A stretch of 64,000 nucleotides of DNA from Bacillota bacterium (GCA_030526355.1 JAUNDC010000006.1:1-64000), one strand, 5' to 3'. Positions 15,603 through 28,360 are shown, counted from the stretch's first letter. Notes: generated from the sequence alone by a model not told the origin. Made by a program: numbers and translations.

Positions 15603-17264
15603 CTATATTTTATTCTCTTCTTTCTCTACGGTTTTACCAATCAGTACCAGAACGATGCCGGCAACTGCCAAGATAAGACCGCCCCATTTGAGGATATCGA
15701 GGATTGTTGGTATTATAGTTCCGAATGTATCGTAATCATCAGGACCCCATTCACCATAATCAATTTCATACCACTGCAGCCACAGCTGGCCTAGGAAGGA
15801 AAATACTCCTGCAATTATCATATAAAGCCCTACTCTGAAAGTATCCCCATACGCCAGTCTCGTCTTCCTGTTGAGCGGATGTGCTGCTGGATCACTCTTG
15901 TACATACCTCCGTAGAGCCATTTGAATATCAGGTATACCACAGGTCCTGTACCTGTTCCAATAAGTCCGATGAAGAAATAGTCAGTACCATTTATCAGCA
16001 ATGCAACCACTGCTATTATTATCGGACAGCCACAATAGAACACCAGACCTGCTTTACCGCCCTTCATGAAATAGAGGCCCTTTTCTTTCCTGTCTTCTAC
16101 AGGGTATTTTTTTCTAAGCTTGATCACAGCTATCGGCAATATTATGTAAAGAGCCAGTATGAACACTACCTCCATGCTGACGAGTGTTGTAAAGTCTGAC
16201 TGAGCCAGAATAACCGTTACGATTGCCAGTGAAAGGATACCTACATAAGGAACGCCTTTTTTCCGGCTTACTTTAACGAGGAATTTCGGGCAAAGATTAT
16301 CATCAGCCAGAACGAAGAAACCTCTAGAACCTGATGCCAGATAAGTGTTAAAAATCGCACACTGTGAAATTATGGCAATTACCAGGAAAACATATCCCCA
16401 AGCTTCTCCCAGATGAGTTGTCAATATCGATGCATAACCAACATTGTTTCCTCCGAATCCACCTTCAGTTGACCAGTCCTGCCAGCTTCCTGCAGGAAGT
16501 GAAGCCAGACCTCCAAGCGTCGGAAGTATATATGTAAGTGCTACCAGAGGCATTGCTATAATCAGACCTTTAGGTATTACCTGCGGATTCTTTACCTCTC
16601 CTGCCATGTTGGAGATACATTCATATCCACAATACATCCATACACAAATACATATTCCGCCGCCGAGACTGTCAAGCAGATTATAGTCCTCTGGCATCAT
16701 AGGATCCATCGGGTTAGTCTCCCAGTTGATAAATCCTACAACTGCCACCAGCAGGAATGCCAGTACAATCAGTATTGATAATATCGTGCTGACCTTTTCT
16801 ACTTCCTTCACGCCCATCAGATTGATAATTGTAAAGATAAGAATCATTCCTATTTTCAATACGTGAACTGCCAGCTCAGACATTGGTATCATCTGACTCA
16901 CATAATCCGCTACCAGGGCTACATATACTCCATTTGTTATATATGTTGATACTGTGCCCCACCATCCAGCCTGGAATCCCCAGAATTCGCCAAAAGCTTC
17001 TCTGACCCAGACATAAACACCACCTTCGGATGGTAGTATCGCTCCACATTCTGCAACAAGATTGCTGATAGGATAAGCCCAGATTATCGGAAATACCATA
17101 AGCAGTATCAGCGTCATTCCAGGACCCGCTTCAGGTATCATTTCCTCAATTCCAAAAGCACCTGCTCCAACCAGACAATATAGCATGAATACAATACCGG
17201 CAACCTTGACATCATATTTTTTTAATCCGGCTACCCCATTTGTTCCTGTACCTTGCTGTTCCAT
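15603..17264 (-). CDS. APC-family amino-acid permease
   Basis: A 553-residue transporter with about 13-14 hydrophobic segments. The unwound first helix carries GAGAFGIEEM, the glycine-rich substrate motif of the family, and PSEGGVYVWVREAFGEFWG is typical of the amino acid-polyamine-organocation group. It is longer than the usual 450-500 residues because of an extended C-terminal membrane region. The start follows AGAAGGAGGC. It heads an operon with the saccharopine-dehydrogenase-like gene. A 20-bp dyad lies just upstream of its probable promoter, and a membrane LuxR regulator is encoded beyond that. Confidence 0.93.
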   Translation of the reverse strand: MEQQGTGTNGVAGLKKYDVKVAGIVFMLYCLVGAGAFGIEEMIPEAGPGMTLILLMVFPIIWAYPISNLVAECGAILPSEGGVYVWVREAFGEFWGFQAGWWGTVSTYITNGVYVALVADYVSQMIPMSELAVHVLKIGMILIFTIINLMGVKEVEKVSTILSILIVLAFLLVAVVGFINWETNPMDPMMPEDYNLLDSLGGGICICVWMYCGYECISNMAGEVKNPQVIPKGLIIAMPLVALTYILPTLGGLASLPAGSWQDWSTEGGFGGNNVGYASILTTHLGEAWGYVFLVIAIISQCAIFNTYLASGSRGFFVLADDNLCPKFLVKVSRKKGVPYVGILSLAIVTVILAQSDFTTLVSMEVVFILALYIILPIAVIKLRKKYPVEDRKEKGLYFMKGGKAGLVFYCGCPIIIAVVALLINGTDYFFIGLIGTGTGPVVYLIFKWLYGGMYKSDPAAHPLNRKTRLAYGDTFRVGLYMIIAGVFSFLGQLWLQWYEIDYGEWGPDDYDTFGTIIPTILDILKWGGLILAVAGIVLVLIGKTVEKEENKI

Positions 17265-17339
17265 TTATGCCTCCTTCTAATAAGTTAAACTATGATGATT
17301 CCTTCTGGTTTCGCCTCCTTTTGTTTTTTCTTTATTCTG

Positions 17340-17387
17340 ATTTTACTGTATATTCTCATTATTCTGCAATAACACCTTGGTGTTATT
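17340..17387 (-). promoter_or_regulatory. Permease promoter with a 20-bp dyad centred near -44
   Basis: AATAACACC and GGTGTTATT (17368-17387) form an inverted repeat with a two-base centre. On the minus strand its end overlaps a weak -35, TTGCAG, followed after 18 bases by TAAAAT. The dyad centre falls about 44 bases before the predicted start point, the usual place for a LuxR-type activator. The binding protein is inferred from the neighbouring gene. Confidence 0.5.
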
Positions 17388-17401
17388 CTTGAAATTTCAA
17401 C

Positions 17402-17434
17402 AAAAAACCCCGCCCATTCAGTTGAGACGAGGTT
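17402..17434 (-). terminator. Intrinsic terminator of the luxR-type gene
   Basis: On the minus strand AACCTCGTC pairs with GGCGGGGTT (two G-U pairs), followed by six T residues, about 30 bases after the stop at 17464. Confidence 0.85.
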
Positions 17435-17463
17435 ATATTACATTATAGTGCTATTATGTTTTT

Positions 17464-18453
17464 TTATTTTTCTCCACGGTTTTTTACTTCATTTCCAGTC
17501 ACATTTGAAATTTTAAAAATTATTTCATGTCTTCCTTGTGTTTCAGTTTTTCTGAAAATATTATTTACATGTCTCTTAACCGTATTCTCAGATATCGACA
17601 GTTCTACTGCAATCTGCTTATTGCTCCTGCCTTTATTGATGTGATCAAGAACCTCTTTTTCACGGTCAGACAGCTCATATCTCGCAGCAATAACATCTAT
17701 GGCATCTTCCGGAGCCACTTGTGATTCAGAGAGATGTAGCGGGTCCTTTTTATAAAAGTAATATATCAGGAATCCGTTCAGTATGGCATACAGCAGAATA
17801 AGAGGATCCATAGCATATATATCTATCAGGTTCTCCTCTGTTTTGTACCATATACTGTAATCCCAGTACGCTGTCCACAGCATATATCCTATCAGCAGAA
17901 CAACCATTATTATATTTACATTTCTGCTGCCTCCGCTTTTGTATCGTGTAACAAGCAGATACATGAACCTGATACCAATAAGTATTATTATCAATGCATA
18001 TGCCGCATTCATTATCTGAAGCGCTGTTTTACCTGCACCGCTTTCCACATGAATAGCATATGAATCATACCTTCCCAGATCTATTGACAGTATCTGTGAA
18101 GCAACAATATAAACAGCAGACAGAGCAATTACCTTCTTTGTCACCGCTGGCTCTTCTCTGAACTGCACAGCTATGAGATGTACCCATGCAGTGACAAGAA
18201 CACAAAACAGTATATCCGACAAAGTAATCAAAGAAAATACCAGATTTCCCGATACATTTTCTCCAAGATAATAATAAGTTATAAAATCCGTAAGCATATA
18301 CACGAAAATAGAGCCAGCAAACATGCATATAGCTCCATGCTGTCTGTCCCGCTCTCTGGCACGCAGAATAACTGTCAATGTCAGTGTTACTCCACCGAGA
18401 ATAATAACTGCGATATAAATAAAATTATATATATTATACGATATGGAATCCAT
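17464..18453 (-). CDS. Membrane-bound LuxR-family transcriptional regulator
   Basis: A 329-residue protein with about seven hydrophobic segments in residues 8-245 and a C-terminal LuxR helix-turn-helix (about 258-318), seen in SDREKEVLDHINKGRSNKQIA and ISENTVKRHVNNIF. There is no receiver domain, so it is a one-component sensor that would bind DNA while in the membrane. The ATG has no good ribosome site; a strong GGGAGG lies about 30 bases upstream and serves a 12-codon overlapping frame instead. It is followed by the permease operon with a suitable dyad, its likely target. The V-ATPase operon precedes it by 86 bases with no visible terminator. Confidence 0.9.
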   Translation of the reverse strand: MDSISYNIYNFIYIAVIILGGVTLTLTVILRARERDRQHGAICMFAGSIFVYMLTDFITYYYLGENVSGNLVFSLITLSDILFCVLVTAWVHLIAVQFREEPAVTKKVIALSAVYIVASQILSIDLGRYDSYAIHVESGAGKTALQIMNAAYALIIILIGIRFMYLLVTRYKSGGSRNVNIIMVVLLIGYMLWTAYWDYSIWYKTEENLIDIYAMDPLILLYAILNGFLIYYFYKKDPLHLSESQVAPEDAIDVIAARYELSDREKEVLDHINKGRSNKQIAVELSISENTVKRHVNNIFRKTETQGRHEIIFKISNVTGNEVKNRGEK

Positions 18454-18472
18454 TTTTCTGTCTGATGATCAT
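18434..18472 (-). other. Possible 12-codon leader frame overlapping the luxR-type start
   Basis: ATG at 18472, behind GGGAGG, opens MIIRQKNGFHIV and stops 17 bases inside the regulator gene, in another frame. It could couple translation to a gene that lacks its own good ribosome site. No conservation data are available; this may be chance. Confidence 0.2.
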
Positions 18473-18539
18473 TGGATACCGCACCTCCCGGATACCAGCA
18501 CCCAGAAAATCTTACCTCCATATCTGATTTTAACACAAT

Positions 18540-19181
18540 TTAATGCTTCTTCGCAATCATCATATCCTTGACTTTCATCAGTCTTGCCAGATTTCCTCTT
18601 TCGTTTTCATCCAGCTTCATTGTAATGCTTTTTATGGTTTCCTGTAACGAAGGAATCTGTACATATTCAAGTGCATTTACCCGCCTTCTTGTCTTTTCCG
18701 TTTCTTCCGCCATAAGCTGTACTGTCTTTTCTGTCTGTGCCAGCTGCAGCAGAAGAGGCAGCACATCATATAATGCATCTATTGACGCATCAAGCTCACC
18801 TGTAGTGAACGCAAATCCATATGGATAAATATCACGAGACTTGTCGCCATCGTCTGTAAAGCTGAAATCAGGTACACTTACACCCGTAATGTTCCTTCTT
18901 CTCACGTCTGCATATATCCGCTTCTGAGGCAGCATCAGAGCTTCCTGCAATACTGCATCATCCATTGAAGCCCCTGCAATAACAAAGCCTCTGTATACCT
19001 GTGCCATTCTGCTCTCCACCTGCTCCCTCAGCTCCATATTTTCACGGGCAAGCTTCAGAAACCTCTTCATCAGATCGTCCCTCTTATCTTTTAGCAGCTT
19101 ATGTCCCCTTCTTGATGTTGTCAGACGCTTTTTCAGCCTTGACAGCTCCATTCTGGTCGGATTCACATGCAAAACCGCCAT
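18540..19181 (-). CDS. atpD: V-type ATP synthase subunit D
   Basis: A 213-residue coiled-coil central-stalk subunit that turns inside the A3B3 head. The N-terminal NPTRMELSRLKKRL and RRGHKLLKDKRDDLM are the family signature, and a second long helix closes the protein. It is the last gene of the ATPase operon. Its Shine-Dalgarno is replaced by a run of eight G residues seven bases before the ATG. Confidence 0.96.
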   Translation of the reverse strand: MAVLHVNPTRMELSRLKKRLTTSRRGHKLLKDKRDDLMKRFLKLARENMELREQVESRMAQVYRGFVIAGASMDDAVLQEALMLPQKRIYADVRRRNITGVSVPDFSFTDDGDKSRDIYPYGFAFTTGELDASIDALYDVLPLLLQLAQTEKTVQLMAEETEKTRRRVNALEYVQIPSLQETIKSITMKLDENERGNLARLMKVKDMMIAKKH

Positions 19182-19188
19182 TGCGTCA

Positions 19189-19196
19189 CCCCCCCC
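19189..19196 (-). promoter_or_regulatory. Homopolymeric G8 ribosome-binding site of atpD
   Basis: Eight consecutive G on the minus strand, seven bases before the atpD ATG, take the place of a normal GGAGG. Such runs are prone to slippage; length change here would alter spacing to the start, not the reading frame. Confidence 0.6.
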
Positions 19197-19199
19197 TTA

Positions 19200-20576
19200 C
19201 TACATCTTCTTTACTCCATACTTTTTAATCATTTCAGGTTTTATTCTCTTAAGCTCTCTTTCAGGAAGGATTGACAGCAGTTCCCAGCCTATATCCAGCG
19301 TTTCTTTCACATCTCTGTTGGTATTAAAGCCTTGTGAAATGTATCTGCGCTCGAATTCCTCGGCAAATCTGGCATAAAGCAGATCAGTTTCAGATAAGGC
19401 TGCCTCCCCAAGTATGGTCATCAGCTCCCTGGCATCCTTACCTCTGGCATATGCTGCAAAAAGCTGGTTCATAGTCCCTGAATGATCTTCTCTGGTCTTT
19501 CCCGGTCCTATGCCCTTATCCTTCAATCTTGAAAGTGATGGCAGTACATCAATCGGAGGCATCACATTTTTTCTGAAAAGCTCACGTGAAAGAATTATCT
19601 GTCCCTCTGTTATATATCCTGTAAGATCGGGAATAGGATGTGTTTTATCATCCTCAGGCATCGTAAGAACCGGAATCATAGTGACAGACCCTTCACTGTC
19701 CTCTTTTCTCCCCGCTCTTTCATAGAGCGATGCCAGGTCTGTATACAGATAGCCCGGATATCCTCTCCTTCCCGGTACTTCCTTTCTCGCTGACGACACT
19801 TCTCGAAGCGCTTCAGCATAATTAGTAATGTCTGTCATAATAACCAGCACATGCATATTCTTCTCAAAGGCCAGATATTCAGCAGCTGTAAGCGCCATAC
19901 GCGGAGCCGCAATTCTCTCTATTGCCGGATCATTGGCCAGATTGATAAACATCACCGTTCTGTCTATTGCCCCTGTTTTCCTGAAATCCGATACGAAATA
20001 ATCCGACTCCTCGAAGGTAATGCCGATAGCACAGAACACCACTGCGAAATTTGATTCTCCACTTAGCACCCTTGACTGTCTGGCAATCTGAGCCGCCAGT
20101 CTGGCATGGGGCAGACCGGAACCCGAAAACACCGGCAGCTTCTGCCCTCTAACCAGCGTATTCAGACCATCTATTGCTGAAATACCTGTCTGTATAAACT
20201 CGTCAGGATATACCCTCGCTGATGGATTCATCGGCAATCCGTTTATATCCATTTTCTTATCTGCTATAATTTCAGGTCCACCGTCAACAGGCCTGCCCAT
20301 TCCCGAAAAAACTCTTCCCAATATATCCTCGGATACTGCAAGCTGCTGTGAATGTCCCAGGAATCTCACCTTGCTTTTATTAAGGTTAATGCCTGCAGCA
20401 TTTTCAAAAAGCTGTACAACTACATCATTTCCGTTTATTTCAAGGACCTTGCACCTTCTTGTTTCACCGCTCTGCAGCTGTATTTCTCCCAGCTCATCGT
20501 AAGCAGCATCATCCACACCTCTTACAATCATAAGAGGACCTGCAACCTCGGATATAGTTCTGTATTCTTTTATCAT
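19200..20576 (-). CDS. atpB: V-type ATP synthase subunit B
   Basis: A 458-residue non-catalytic nucleotide-binding subunit of the A3B3 hexamer. The P-loop is degenerate ([12 protein letters not shown] in place of GxxxxGKT), as expected for B subunits, and [15 protein letters not shown] is conserved. It overlaps the atpA stop by one base and is followed by atpD after 18 bases. Confidence 0.97.
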   Translation of the reverse strand: MIKEYRTISEVAGPLMIVRGVDDAAYDELGEIQLQSGETRRCKVLEINGNDVVVQLFENAAGINLNKSKVRFLGHSQQLAVSEDILGRVFSGMGRPVDGGPEIIADKKMDINGLPMNPSARVYPDEFIQTGISAIDGLNTLVRGQKLPVFSGSGLPHARLAAQIARQSRVLSGESNFAVVFCAIGITFEESDYFVSDFRKTGAIDRTVMFINLANDPAIERIAAPRMALTAAEYLAFEKNMHVLVIMTDITNYAEALREVSSARKEVPGRRGYPGYLYTDLASLYERAGRKEDSEGSVTMIPVLTMPEDDKTHPIPDLTGYITEGQIILSRELFRKNVMPPIDVLPSLSRLKDKGIGPGKTREDHSGTMNQLFAAYARGKDARELMTILGEAALSETDLLYARFAEEFERRYISQGFNTNRDVKETLDIGWELLSILPERELKRIKPEMIKKYGVKKM

Positions 20577-22348
20577 TATGCAGACACCTTCTTTCTGATA
20601 AGCTTATCAAGAGAGGATTTAAGCTCAGCCAACGTTTCATCAATATAAGCATCAGTTTCTTCTTCCTTGATATACTTGGCTCTGGCTATCCTTTCACGTA
20701 CCTTCAGCCCGAGAATTTCAGAAGCATCAGCGCCCTTATCAAGCGCATTTACAGATTCATTGTAAAATGCAAGCACTGTACTCAGAATTCTGTACTGCTT
20801 GTTCAGCGAAGTATACGAATCCACCTCATCGAAGGCATTCTGCTGCAGATAATCCTCTCTGATGGATCTTGCCGCCTCCAGAACAAGTCTGTCAGACGGC
20901 GATAACGAATCATACCCTACCAGCTTAACGATTTCCTCCAGTTCAGATTCAAGCTGAAGCAGCCTTGTTGTTTCTGTTATGCAGCTTGTCCAGTCACCGG
21001 CTATATTACAGTCCATCCATTCACCGACACTTTCTCTGTAAAGAGAGTACGATGTGAGCCAGTTAACCGACGGGAAGTGCCGTCTGTAGGCAAGGTTTGA
21101 ATCAAGCCCCCAGAACACCTTTACAATACGTAAAGTGGACTGTACCACAGGATCAGATATATCACCCCCTGCCGGCGATACTGCTCCTATGGCAGTAAGT
21201 GTTCCTGTCCTTGCATCACTGCCCAGGCATTCCACCTTACCTGCACGCTCATAAAACTGAGCAAGTCTGGATGTAAGATATGCCGGATAACCTTCTTCCC
21301 CCGGCATCTCCTCAAGCCGACCTGACATTTCTCTCAGCGCCTCTGCCCATCTTGATGTAGAGTCAGCCATAATAGCCACTGAATACCCCATATCCCGGAA
21401 ATATTCAGCTATGGTAATACCTGTGTATATTGACGCTTCACGTGCTGCAACCGGCATATCTGAAGTATTTGCTATCAATATGGTTCGGTTCATCAGAGAT
21501 TCACCTGAATGAGGATCCTTCAGTCTCGGAAACTCAACAAGCACATCTGTCATTTCATTACCTCTCTCACCACATCCGACATATACCACCAGGTTAACAT
21601 CTGACCACTTCGCCAGCTGGTGCTGCACAACAGTCTTCCCCGACCCGAAAGGTCCCGGAACAGCGGCTGTGCCACCAAGCACTATGGGAAAAAGTGTATC
21701 TATCACTCTCTGGCCTGTAATCATCGGTTTTTCCGGAGACAGCTTTCTTTTATATGGTCTCTGCTTTCTCACGGGCCATTTCTGCAGCATCATTACGTTT
21801 TTTAAAGTGCCGTCATCACATTCGACTACAGCAACAATGTCTGTAATCCTATGCTCACCGTCTTCAATTTCCGTAATTCTGCCTTCTGTTCCTACAGGTA
21901 CCATGATTTTATGAGTCATCAATCTTGTTTCCTCTACCGTTCCTATTATATCTCCTGCAGTAACCCAGTCTCCTTTTTTTACGGTTGGTATGAATTTCCA
22001 CTTTTTTTCGCGATCAAGTGATGTGACCTTCACGCCTCTGGATATGTTGCTGCCGGTTATGGCCTTGATAACCTCAAGCGGTCTCTGTATGCCATCAAAT
22101 ATCATTTCCATTATTCCAGGCCCCAGCTCCACCGAAAGAGGCTCTCCTGTAGAAATAACCATATCACCTTTCTTCAGTCCTGCAGTTTCTTCATACACCT
22201 GAATCGAAGCCTTATCGCCTCTCATCTCTATTATTTCTCCAATCAGTCCCTTTTGACCTATATGAACTACATCAAACATGCTTGCGCTATTCATATTGCC
22301 GGCAACCACCAGCGGTCCTGAAACCTTTATTATCTGTCCATGCTCCAT
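20576..22348 (-). CDS. atpA: V-type ATP synthase subunit A (catalytic)
   Basis: A 590-residue catalytic subunit. Walker A is GPFGSGKT near residue 230, the catalytic glutamate region is GCGERGNE, and [14 protein letters not shown] follows. The non-homologous insertion of V/A-type A subunits (about 110-190) is present, which separates it from F-type beta subunits. It hydrolyses or makes ATP together with subunit B. Confidence 0.98.
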   Translation of the reverse strand: MEHGQIIKVSGPLVVAGNMNSASMFDVVHIGQKGLIGEIIEMRGDKASIQVYEETAGLKKGDMVISTGEPLSVELGPGIMEMIFDGIQRPLEVIKAITGSNISRGVKVTSLDREKKWKFIPTVKKGDWVTAGDIIGTVEETRLMTHKIMVPVGTEGRITEIEDGEHRITDIVAVVECDDGTLKNVMMLQKWPVRKQRPYKRKLSPEKPMITGQRVIDTLFPIVLGGTAAVPGPFGSGKTVVQHQLAKWSDVNLVVYVGCGERGNEMTDVLVEFPRLKDPHSGESLMNRTILIANTSDMPVAAREASIYTGITIAEYFRDMGYSVAIMADSTSRWAEALREMSGRLEEMPGEEGYPAYLTSRLAQFYERAGKVECLGSDARTGTLTAIGAVSPAGGDISDPVVQSTLRIVKVFWGLDSNLAYRRHFPSVNWLTSYSLYRESVGEWMDCNIAGDWTSCITETTRLLQLESELEEIVKLVGYDSLSPSDRLVLEAARSIREDYLQQNAFDEVDSYTSLNKQYRILSTVLAFYNESVNALDKGADASEILGLKVRERIARAKYIKEEETDAYIDETLAELKSSLDKLIRKKVSA

Positions 22349-22365
22349 ATTGATTCACCTTCTTT

Positions 22366-22683
22366 TTAATTGTTGAAGATATCAGCACCTGCAGCTCTCT
22401 CCACATTTTTTCGTATGCCATCCATTCCTATTCCATAGCTGCCGCTGTGACCCGGAATGGCAATAATGGCAGGAAGCATATCATTCTTATACTTTTCTGC
22501 CACTTCAAAATCCGCAGTCATCAATTCCTCCATTATAAAAATAATCCCGTAGCCTTTCACTGCAAGAGAATCCACAAGACCAGCGAACGATACACCATCT
22601 GACGCTTCAAAAACATCGAAGCCTGCAGCCTTGAAACCGAGAATACTTGCTCTGTCGCCTATTACCGCTATTTTAGTCTGCAT
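22366..22683 (-). CDS. atpF: V-type ATP synthase subunit F
   Basis: A 105-residue central-stalk subunit with the Rossmann-like start KIAVIGDRASILGFKAAGF typical of V-type F subunits. It contacts subunit D and helps couple rotation. The gene overlaps the atpC end by 11 bases. Confidence 0.95.
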   Translation of the reverse strand: MQTKIAVIGDRASILGFKAAGFDVFEASDGVSFAGLVDSLAVKGYGIIFIMEELMTADFEVAEKYKNDMLPAIIAIPGHSGSYGIGMDGIRKNVERAAGADIFNN

Positions 22684-23671
22684 AAATATATCCCAGCCTT
22701 TCTCTGATTGTATCCCTTGACAGTTTATATAGTTTTGATGCCAGTACCATTCTGCACGCTCTGACTTCCCGTTCCTTAAGATAAAGATATGAAACTATCG
22801 GCTCTATGCCGAAGGGAACAGCTCCTGCTTCCTCAAACAGATTCCTGAAGCATCTGTCAGCCTGAAGTTCAAAAACTCCGATGGAGGCTCCCTGCTTTAT
22901 GAGAGTTATTGCTTCTTTTACTTTCCCCGACTGGGGGATTTTTTCAGCAAGCCTTGTGAGACCGTCAAATCCTGTGGAATACGCTTCTTCAAGCTCCATT
23001 TTAGTAAAACTCCCACCTTCAGCAAATGCCTTTGATGCTTCGAAGGTGTCCTTTTTCATTTTCATAAGTCTGAGTGCCGTTCTGAAGTTTATCAGATCGA
23101 TTTTAGCCGTAACGTAATCTGTAATACATCTGAATCCCAGCTGAGCCGCTTTCTCACCCATGAGAGCCAGTACCCCATTGTCTATCAATATATCCACTTT
23201 CTGTGAATCACCTGTCCTTGCCAGCTCCTCAGCTGCCTCAAGCACTGCATTTCCCAGAACCTCAGGAACATGATAAAAAGCTTTATCATCAAATTCGCTT
23301 TTCATCACATTAATCTCCACCGTACCTCCATTTTTATAAAGACAGCTGAAATCGCCATCCACCGCTCTGTTCTTTACCATCACTTTGAAATTATGGCCGT
23401 CTGTATGATATCTGAATACACTGGTAATTCCTGAATAATCGGTTATTTCTTCAACCAGTTCATATGCTTCTTCCAGACTGCTTTCTAACGCATGCTCATA
23501 TTCATCAATGCTGTGGTCTTTAAATATCTGCCTGCCTGACAGCAATCTGAAAGCATCGCCTGCGCTGTATGCATCGGCAGCCTTCATAAGCTCACCTTTA
23601 CTTACTAGCTGACTCTGCAGATATGCAGTTCTGGCAACAGCATGCAGATAATCTGTATCTTTATTCCGCAT
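22673..23671 (-). CDS. atpC: V-type ATP synthase subunit C
   Basis: A 332-residue helical subunit (VMA6/NtpC family) that joins the central stalk to the membrane ring. The family appears as a helix-rich protein with the C-terminal EPIVSYLYLKEREVRACRM and the final RERLGYIYAD. It lies between atpE and atpF, the normal place. Confidence 0.94.
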   Translation of the reverse strand: MRNKDTDYLHAVARTAYLQSQLVSKGELMKAADAYSAGDAFRLLSGRQIFKDHSIDEYEHALESSLEEAYELVEEITDYSGITSVFRYHTDGHNFKVMVKNRAVDGDFSCLYKNGGTVEINVMKSEFDDKAFYHVPEVLGNAVLEAAEELARTGDSQKVDILIDNGVLALMGEKAAQLGFRCITDYVTAKIDLINFRTALRLMKMKKDTFEASKAFAEGGSFTKMELEEAYSTGFDGLTRLAEKIPQSGKVKEAITLIKQGASIGVFELQADRCFRNLFEEAGAVPFGIEPIVSYLYLKEREVRACRMVLASKLYKLSRDTIRERLGYIYAD

Positions 23672-23690
23672 CGGTTCTGACCTCCCTGTA

Positions 23691-24260
23691 TTATGAAAAA
23701 AGAACTTCAGCTATTTCAGCTTCATACCTGCCTCGTGCACTTTCAATCATAGCTTCAAATGTGCATTTGATTTCAGTATTCTCTTGCCTGATTACAAGAC
23801 CTCCCGTAAAATCTCCTGTACTCTCATCTATTCTGATCTTTATACCATCAGGTTTTATCCTGCCACCCAGTATTTTTTTATCTTCAGCATTCAGCATGAT
23901 AATGACTTCTCCACTGCAGCCGCTTCTTTCGATAATCTTCTCATAAAGCCTTTTTTTATCATTTTTTGAGAGCTCTGCAAGCTTTTTTCCGGCTTTATCA
24001 AATGCATCCCCCAAAGCTTTTCTCCTGGCTTCAAGTCTGATACTGCGCCTTTCAGCTCCAGCCTGTGAGCTGAAACGTTTTTTTACCTCTTCCGCTGATT
24101 TTTCTGCTTCCCTGAGCTTTTTATCTGCTGCAGCATGAGCCTCTTTATCATAATAATTTTTAATTTCATCTGCTTTGTGTCTGCCATTTTCAAGGATTTT
24201 ATCTGCAGCCGCACTGCCCTCTCTGGATATCGCATCAAGTATTTTAGAAATACCTTCCAT
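23691..24260 (-). CDS. atpE: V-type ATP synthase subunit E
   Basis: A 189-residue peripheral-stalk subunit. The N-terminal 90 residues form a charged coiled coil (repeated ADKKLREAEKSAEEVKK-like heptads), and the C-terminal globular domain ends IESARGRYEAEIAEVLF, as in the family. It pairs with the small coiled-coil subunit encoded at the head of the operon. Confidence 0.92.
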   Translation of the reverse strand: MEGISKILDAISREGSAAADKILENGRHKADEIKNYYDKEAHAAADKKLREAEKSAEEVKKRFSSQAGAERRSIRLEARRKALGDAFDKAGKKLAELSKNDKKRLYEKIIERSGCSGEVIIMLNAEDKKILGGRIKPDGIKIRIDESTGDFTGGLVIRQENTEIKCTFEAMIESARGRYEAEIAEVLFS

Positions 24261-24287
24261 TGCCGTTCCTCCGTTTTTCTGCTGAAA

Positions 24288-26726
<2,439 letters not shown>

Positions 26727-26730
<4 letters not shown>

Positions 26731-27041
26731 ATATCGCTCACTACCCCCTCTACGATCCTTGATACTGCATCGTCCATCCTACTATGCGCAGTTTTCAGTA
26801 TCGACTCTGCTTCTGTTCGTGCAGCTTCTATTACCTGCTCTCTGAGATCGCCGACACCGGCCTCTGCCTGTTCTATAATAGCTGCAGCCTCTTCATCTGC
26901 CACTGTCATGATTCTTTCAAGATGCTCCCTGCCTGTTCTTTCAGCCTCGGCAATGACTGCTTCTGATTTTTTCTCAGCCTGACGTATGCATTCGCAAGCT
27001 TTTTTTTCGGCATCTCTTATTCTGTCAATAGCCTCCTTCAT
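26727..27041 (-). CDS. atpH: V-type ATP synthase peripheral-stalk subunit G/H
   Basis: A 104-residue, almost fully helical protein rich in Glu, Ala and Lys, with AEKKACECIRQAEKKSEAVIAEAER-type heptads split by no prolines. It matches the small peripheral-stalk subunit (NtpF/AhaH) that pairs with subunit E. The start at 27041 is behind GGAGAGG; the longer frame (27098) has no ribosome site. It heads the operon H-I-K-E-C-F-A-B-D. Confidence 0.88.
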
Positions 27042-27133
27042 ACATGCCACCTCTCCAATAATCCGAATCGAAAAACATGATACTATTTTGCTACACAAAT
27101 CAAAAAGTATGCAGCCACAGACTTTTTTCCAAT

Positions 27134-27164
27134 CAAAAACCGGCTCACAGCTTAGTGATCCGGT
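27134..27164 (-). terminator. Intrinsic terminator of the TadZ-like gene
   Basis: On the minus strand ACCGG-A-TCAC pairs with GTGA-G-CCGGT around TAAGCT, followed by TTTTT, right after the stop at 27168. It isolates the gene from the V-ATPase operon. Confidence 0.8.
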
Positions 27165-27167
27165 CAG

Positions 27168-28313
27168 TCATTCTTTTTTATACATTGCTTCCTGGCTCTC
27201 AGGTTCCATAAGTTTTTCTGTGAGAAACTTTATATCTTCTCCAAATCTATCCTCCAGAATAATACGCTTCGAATTTCTGCAGAACTGTATTTCCTTAAAT
27301 TCTGCTACTCTGACAGAAGTATCCAGCATACTGCTCTCCGAAGCAGTCTTCATTACCCTGCCATCAGCTTCAGATACCTTGTTCTCCACCTTAATCATTC
27401 TGTCAATAACAGCTTCACCGCAGCAGCATATAAGATGCTGGAGATACTGTATCTCTCTGGGGCTTGCTTCCGTCCGTGAAACAAAGCATATTTTCTCGGA
27501 TATATCCATACACGACAGAGCAGTTTCCGTCAGCTGATCCCCTGTATCCATAATTATCACATCATATCTGCCGCATTCTATCAGCGATGACATAAAGACA
27601 TCAAATTCTTCATGGGAAAGATTCATCAGCGGATTCCGCCCTCCCGTTGGAGCAAAGGCTTCAATCCCATAATCATCATTTATAATATAGCTGTCAAGAA
27701 ACGGATATCCATCTTTTTCTCTGAAAAGATGATATAAATATACGCCTGTACCCTTTATACCGGAGGGTGCTGACATATATTCCGCTGTTGACTCGATTTC
27801 TTCAAATGATACATAAAGCACCCTCAGACCTCTGAATCTGCATAATTCCTGTCCTGTAGCCAGGGCAAGTGATGTACAGCCTGTACCGCCTGCACATGAT
27901 GAAAACGTAAACAGCCTTACCCCGTGCCCGCTGAGATTAACTGCCCTTCTGCCTGTCAGAAAGCTGTAAATATCAAATAATGCGCATATCATTGTTCGCG
28001 CTGAGGTGTACTTATATAGACTGAATCTCTGCTCTCTGTAATTCCTTACCGCTTTGGCAGGATTCTCTGTCAGAAGAACAATTTTATCTCCGTATACTGA
28101 CTCTGCCTCCTCACCATCCCATAATATGATATCAAATCTGCTGCTGTATACTCCATCAGAGTCATTGCCGTAATACTCAGTTCTTTCACTGATAAGCTCA
28201 TTCCAGTTATATATTCTAATCAGCAGACTCCCGCATATATTCAGCAGCGCCATACCCAACGCTCTGCCATATTCTCGGTCTTCTGTCACTATTGCCAGAG
28301 ATATTTTTTCCAT
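27168..28313 (-). CDS. Orphan TadZ/CpaE-like protein with a degenerate P-loop
   Basis: A 381-residue protein in two parts: a receiver-like N-terminus (about 1-120, with FDIILWDGEE and Asp66 at the usual acceptor place) and a MinD/ParA-like domain (about 130-340). The deviant Walker A reads AGGTGCTS (141-148), so both signature lysines are missing and Cys146 holds the catalytic lysine position. Walker B DVIIMDTGD (251-259) is kept. TadZ/CpaE proteins place type IV-like Tad pili at the pole, but no tad gene is near. It has its own strong promoter and terminator. Function unknown. Confidence 0.8.
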   Translation of the reverse strand: MEKISLAIVTEDREYGRALGMALLNICGSLLIRIYNWNELISERTEYYGNDSDGVYSSRFDIILWDGEEAESVYGDKIVLLTENPAKAVRNYREQRFSLYKYTSARTMICALFDIYSFLTGRRAVNLSGHGVRLFTFSSCAGGTGCTSLALATGQELCRFRGLRVLYVSFEEIESTAEYMSAPSGIKGTGVYLYHLFREKDGYPFLDSYIINDDYGIEAFAPTGGRNPLMNLSHEEFDVFMSSLIECGRYDVIIMDTGDQLTETALSCMDISEKICFVSRTEASPREIQYLQHLICCCGEAVIDRMIKVENKVSEADGRVMKTASESSMLDTSVRVAEFKEIQFCRNSKRIILEDRFGEDIKFLTEKLMEPESQEAMYKKE

Positions 28314-28360
28314 GTACAGCCTCTTTCTCTATAATATTAGTAATATTTTCCATTTGCTAT

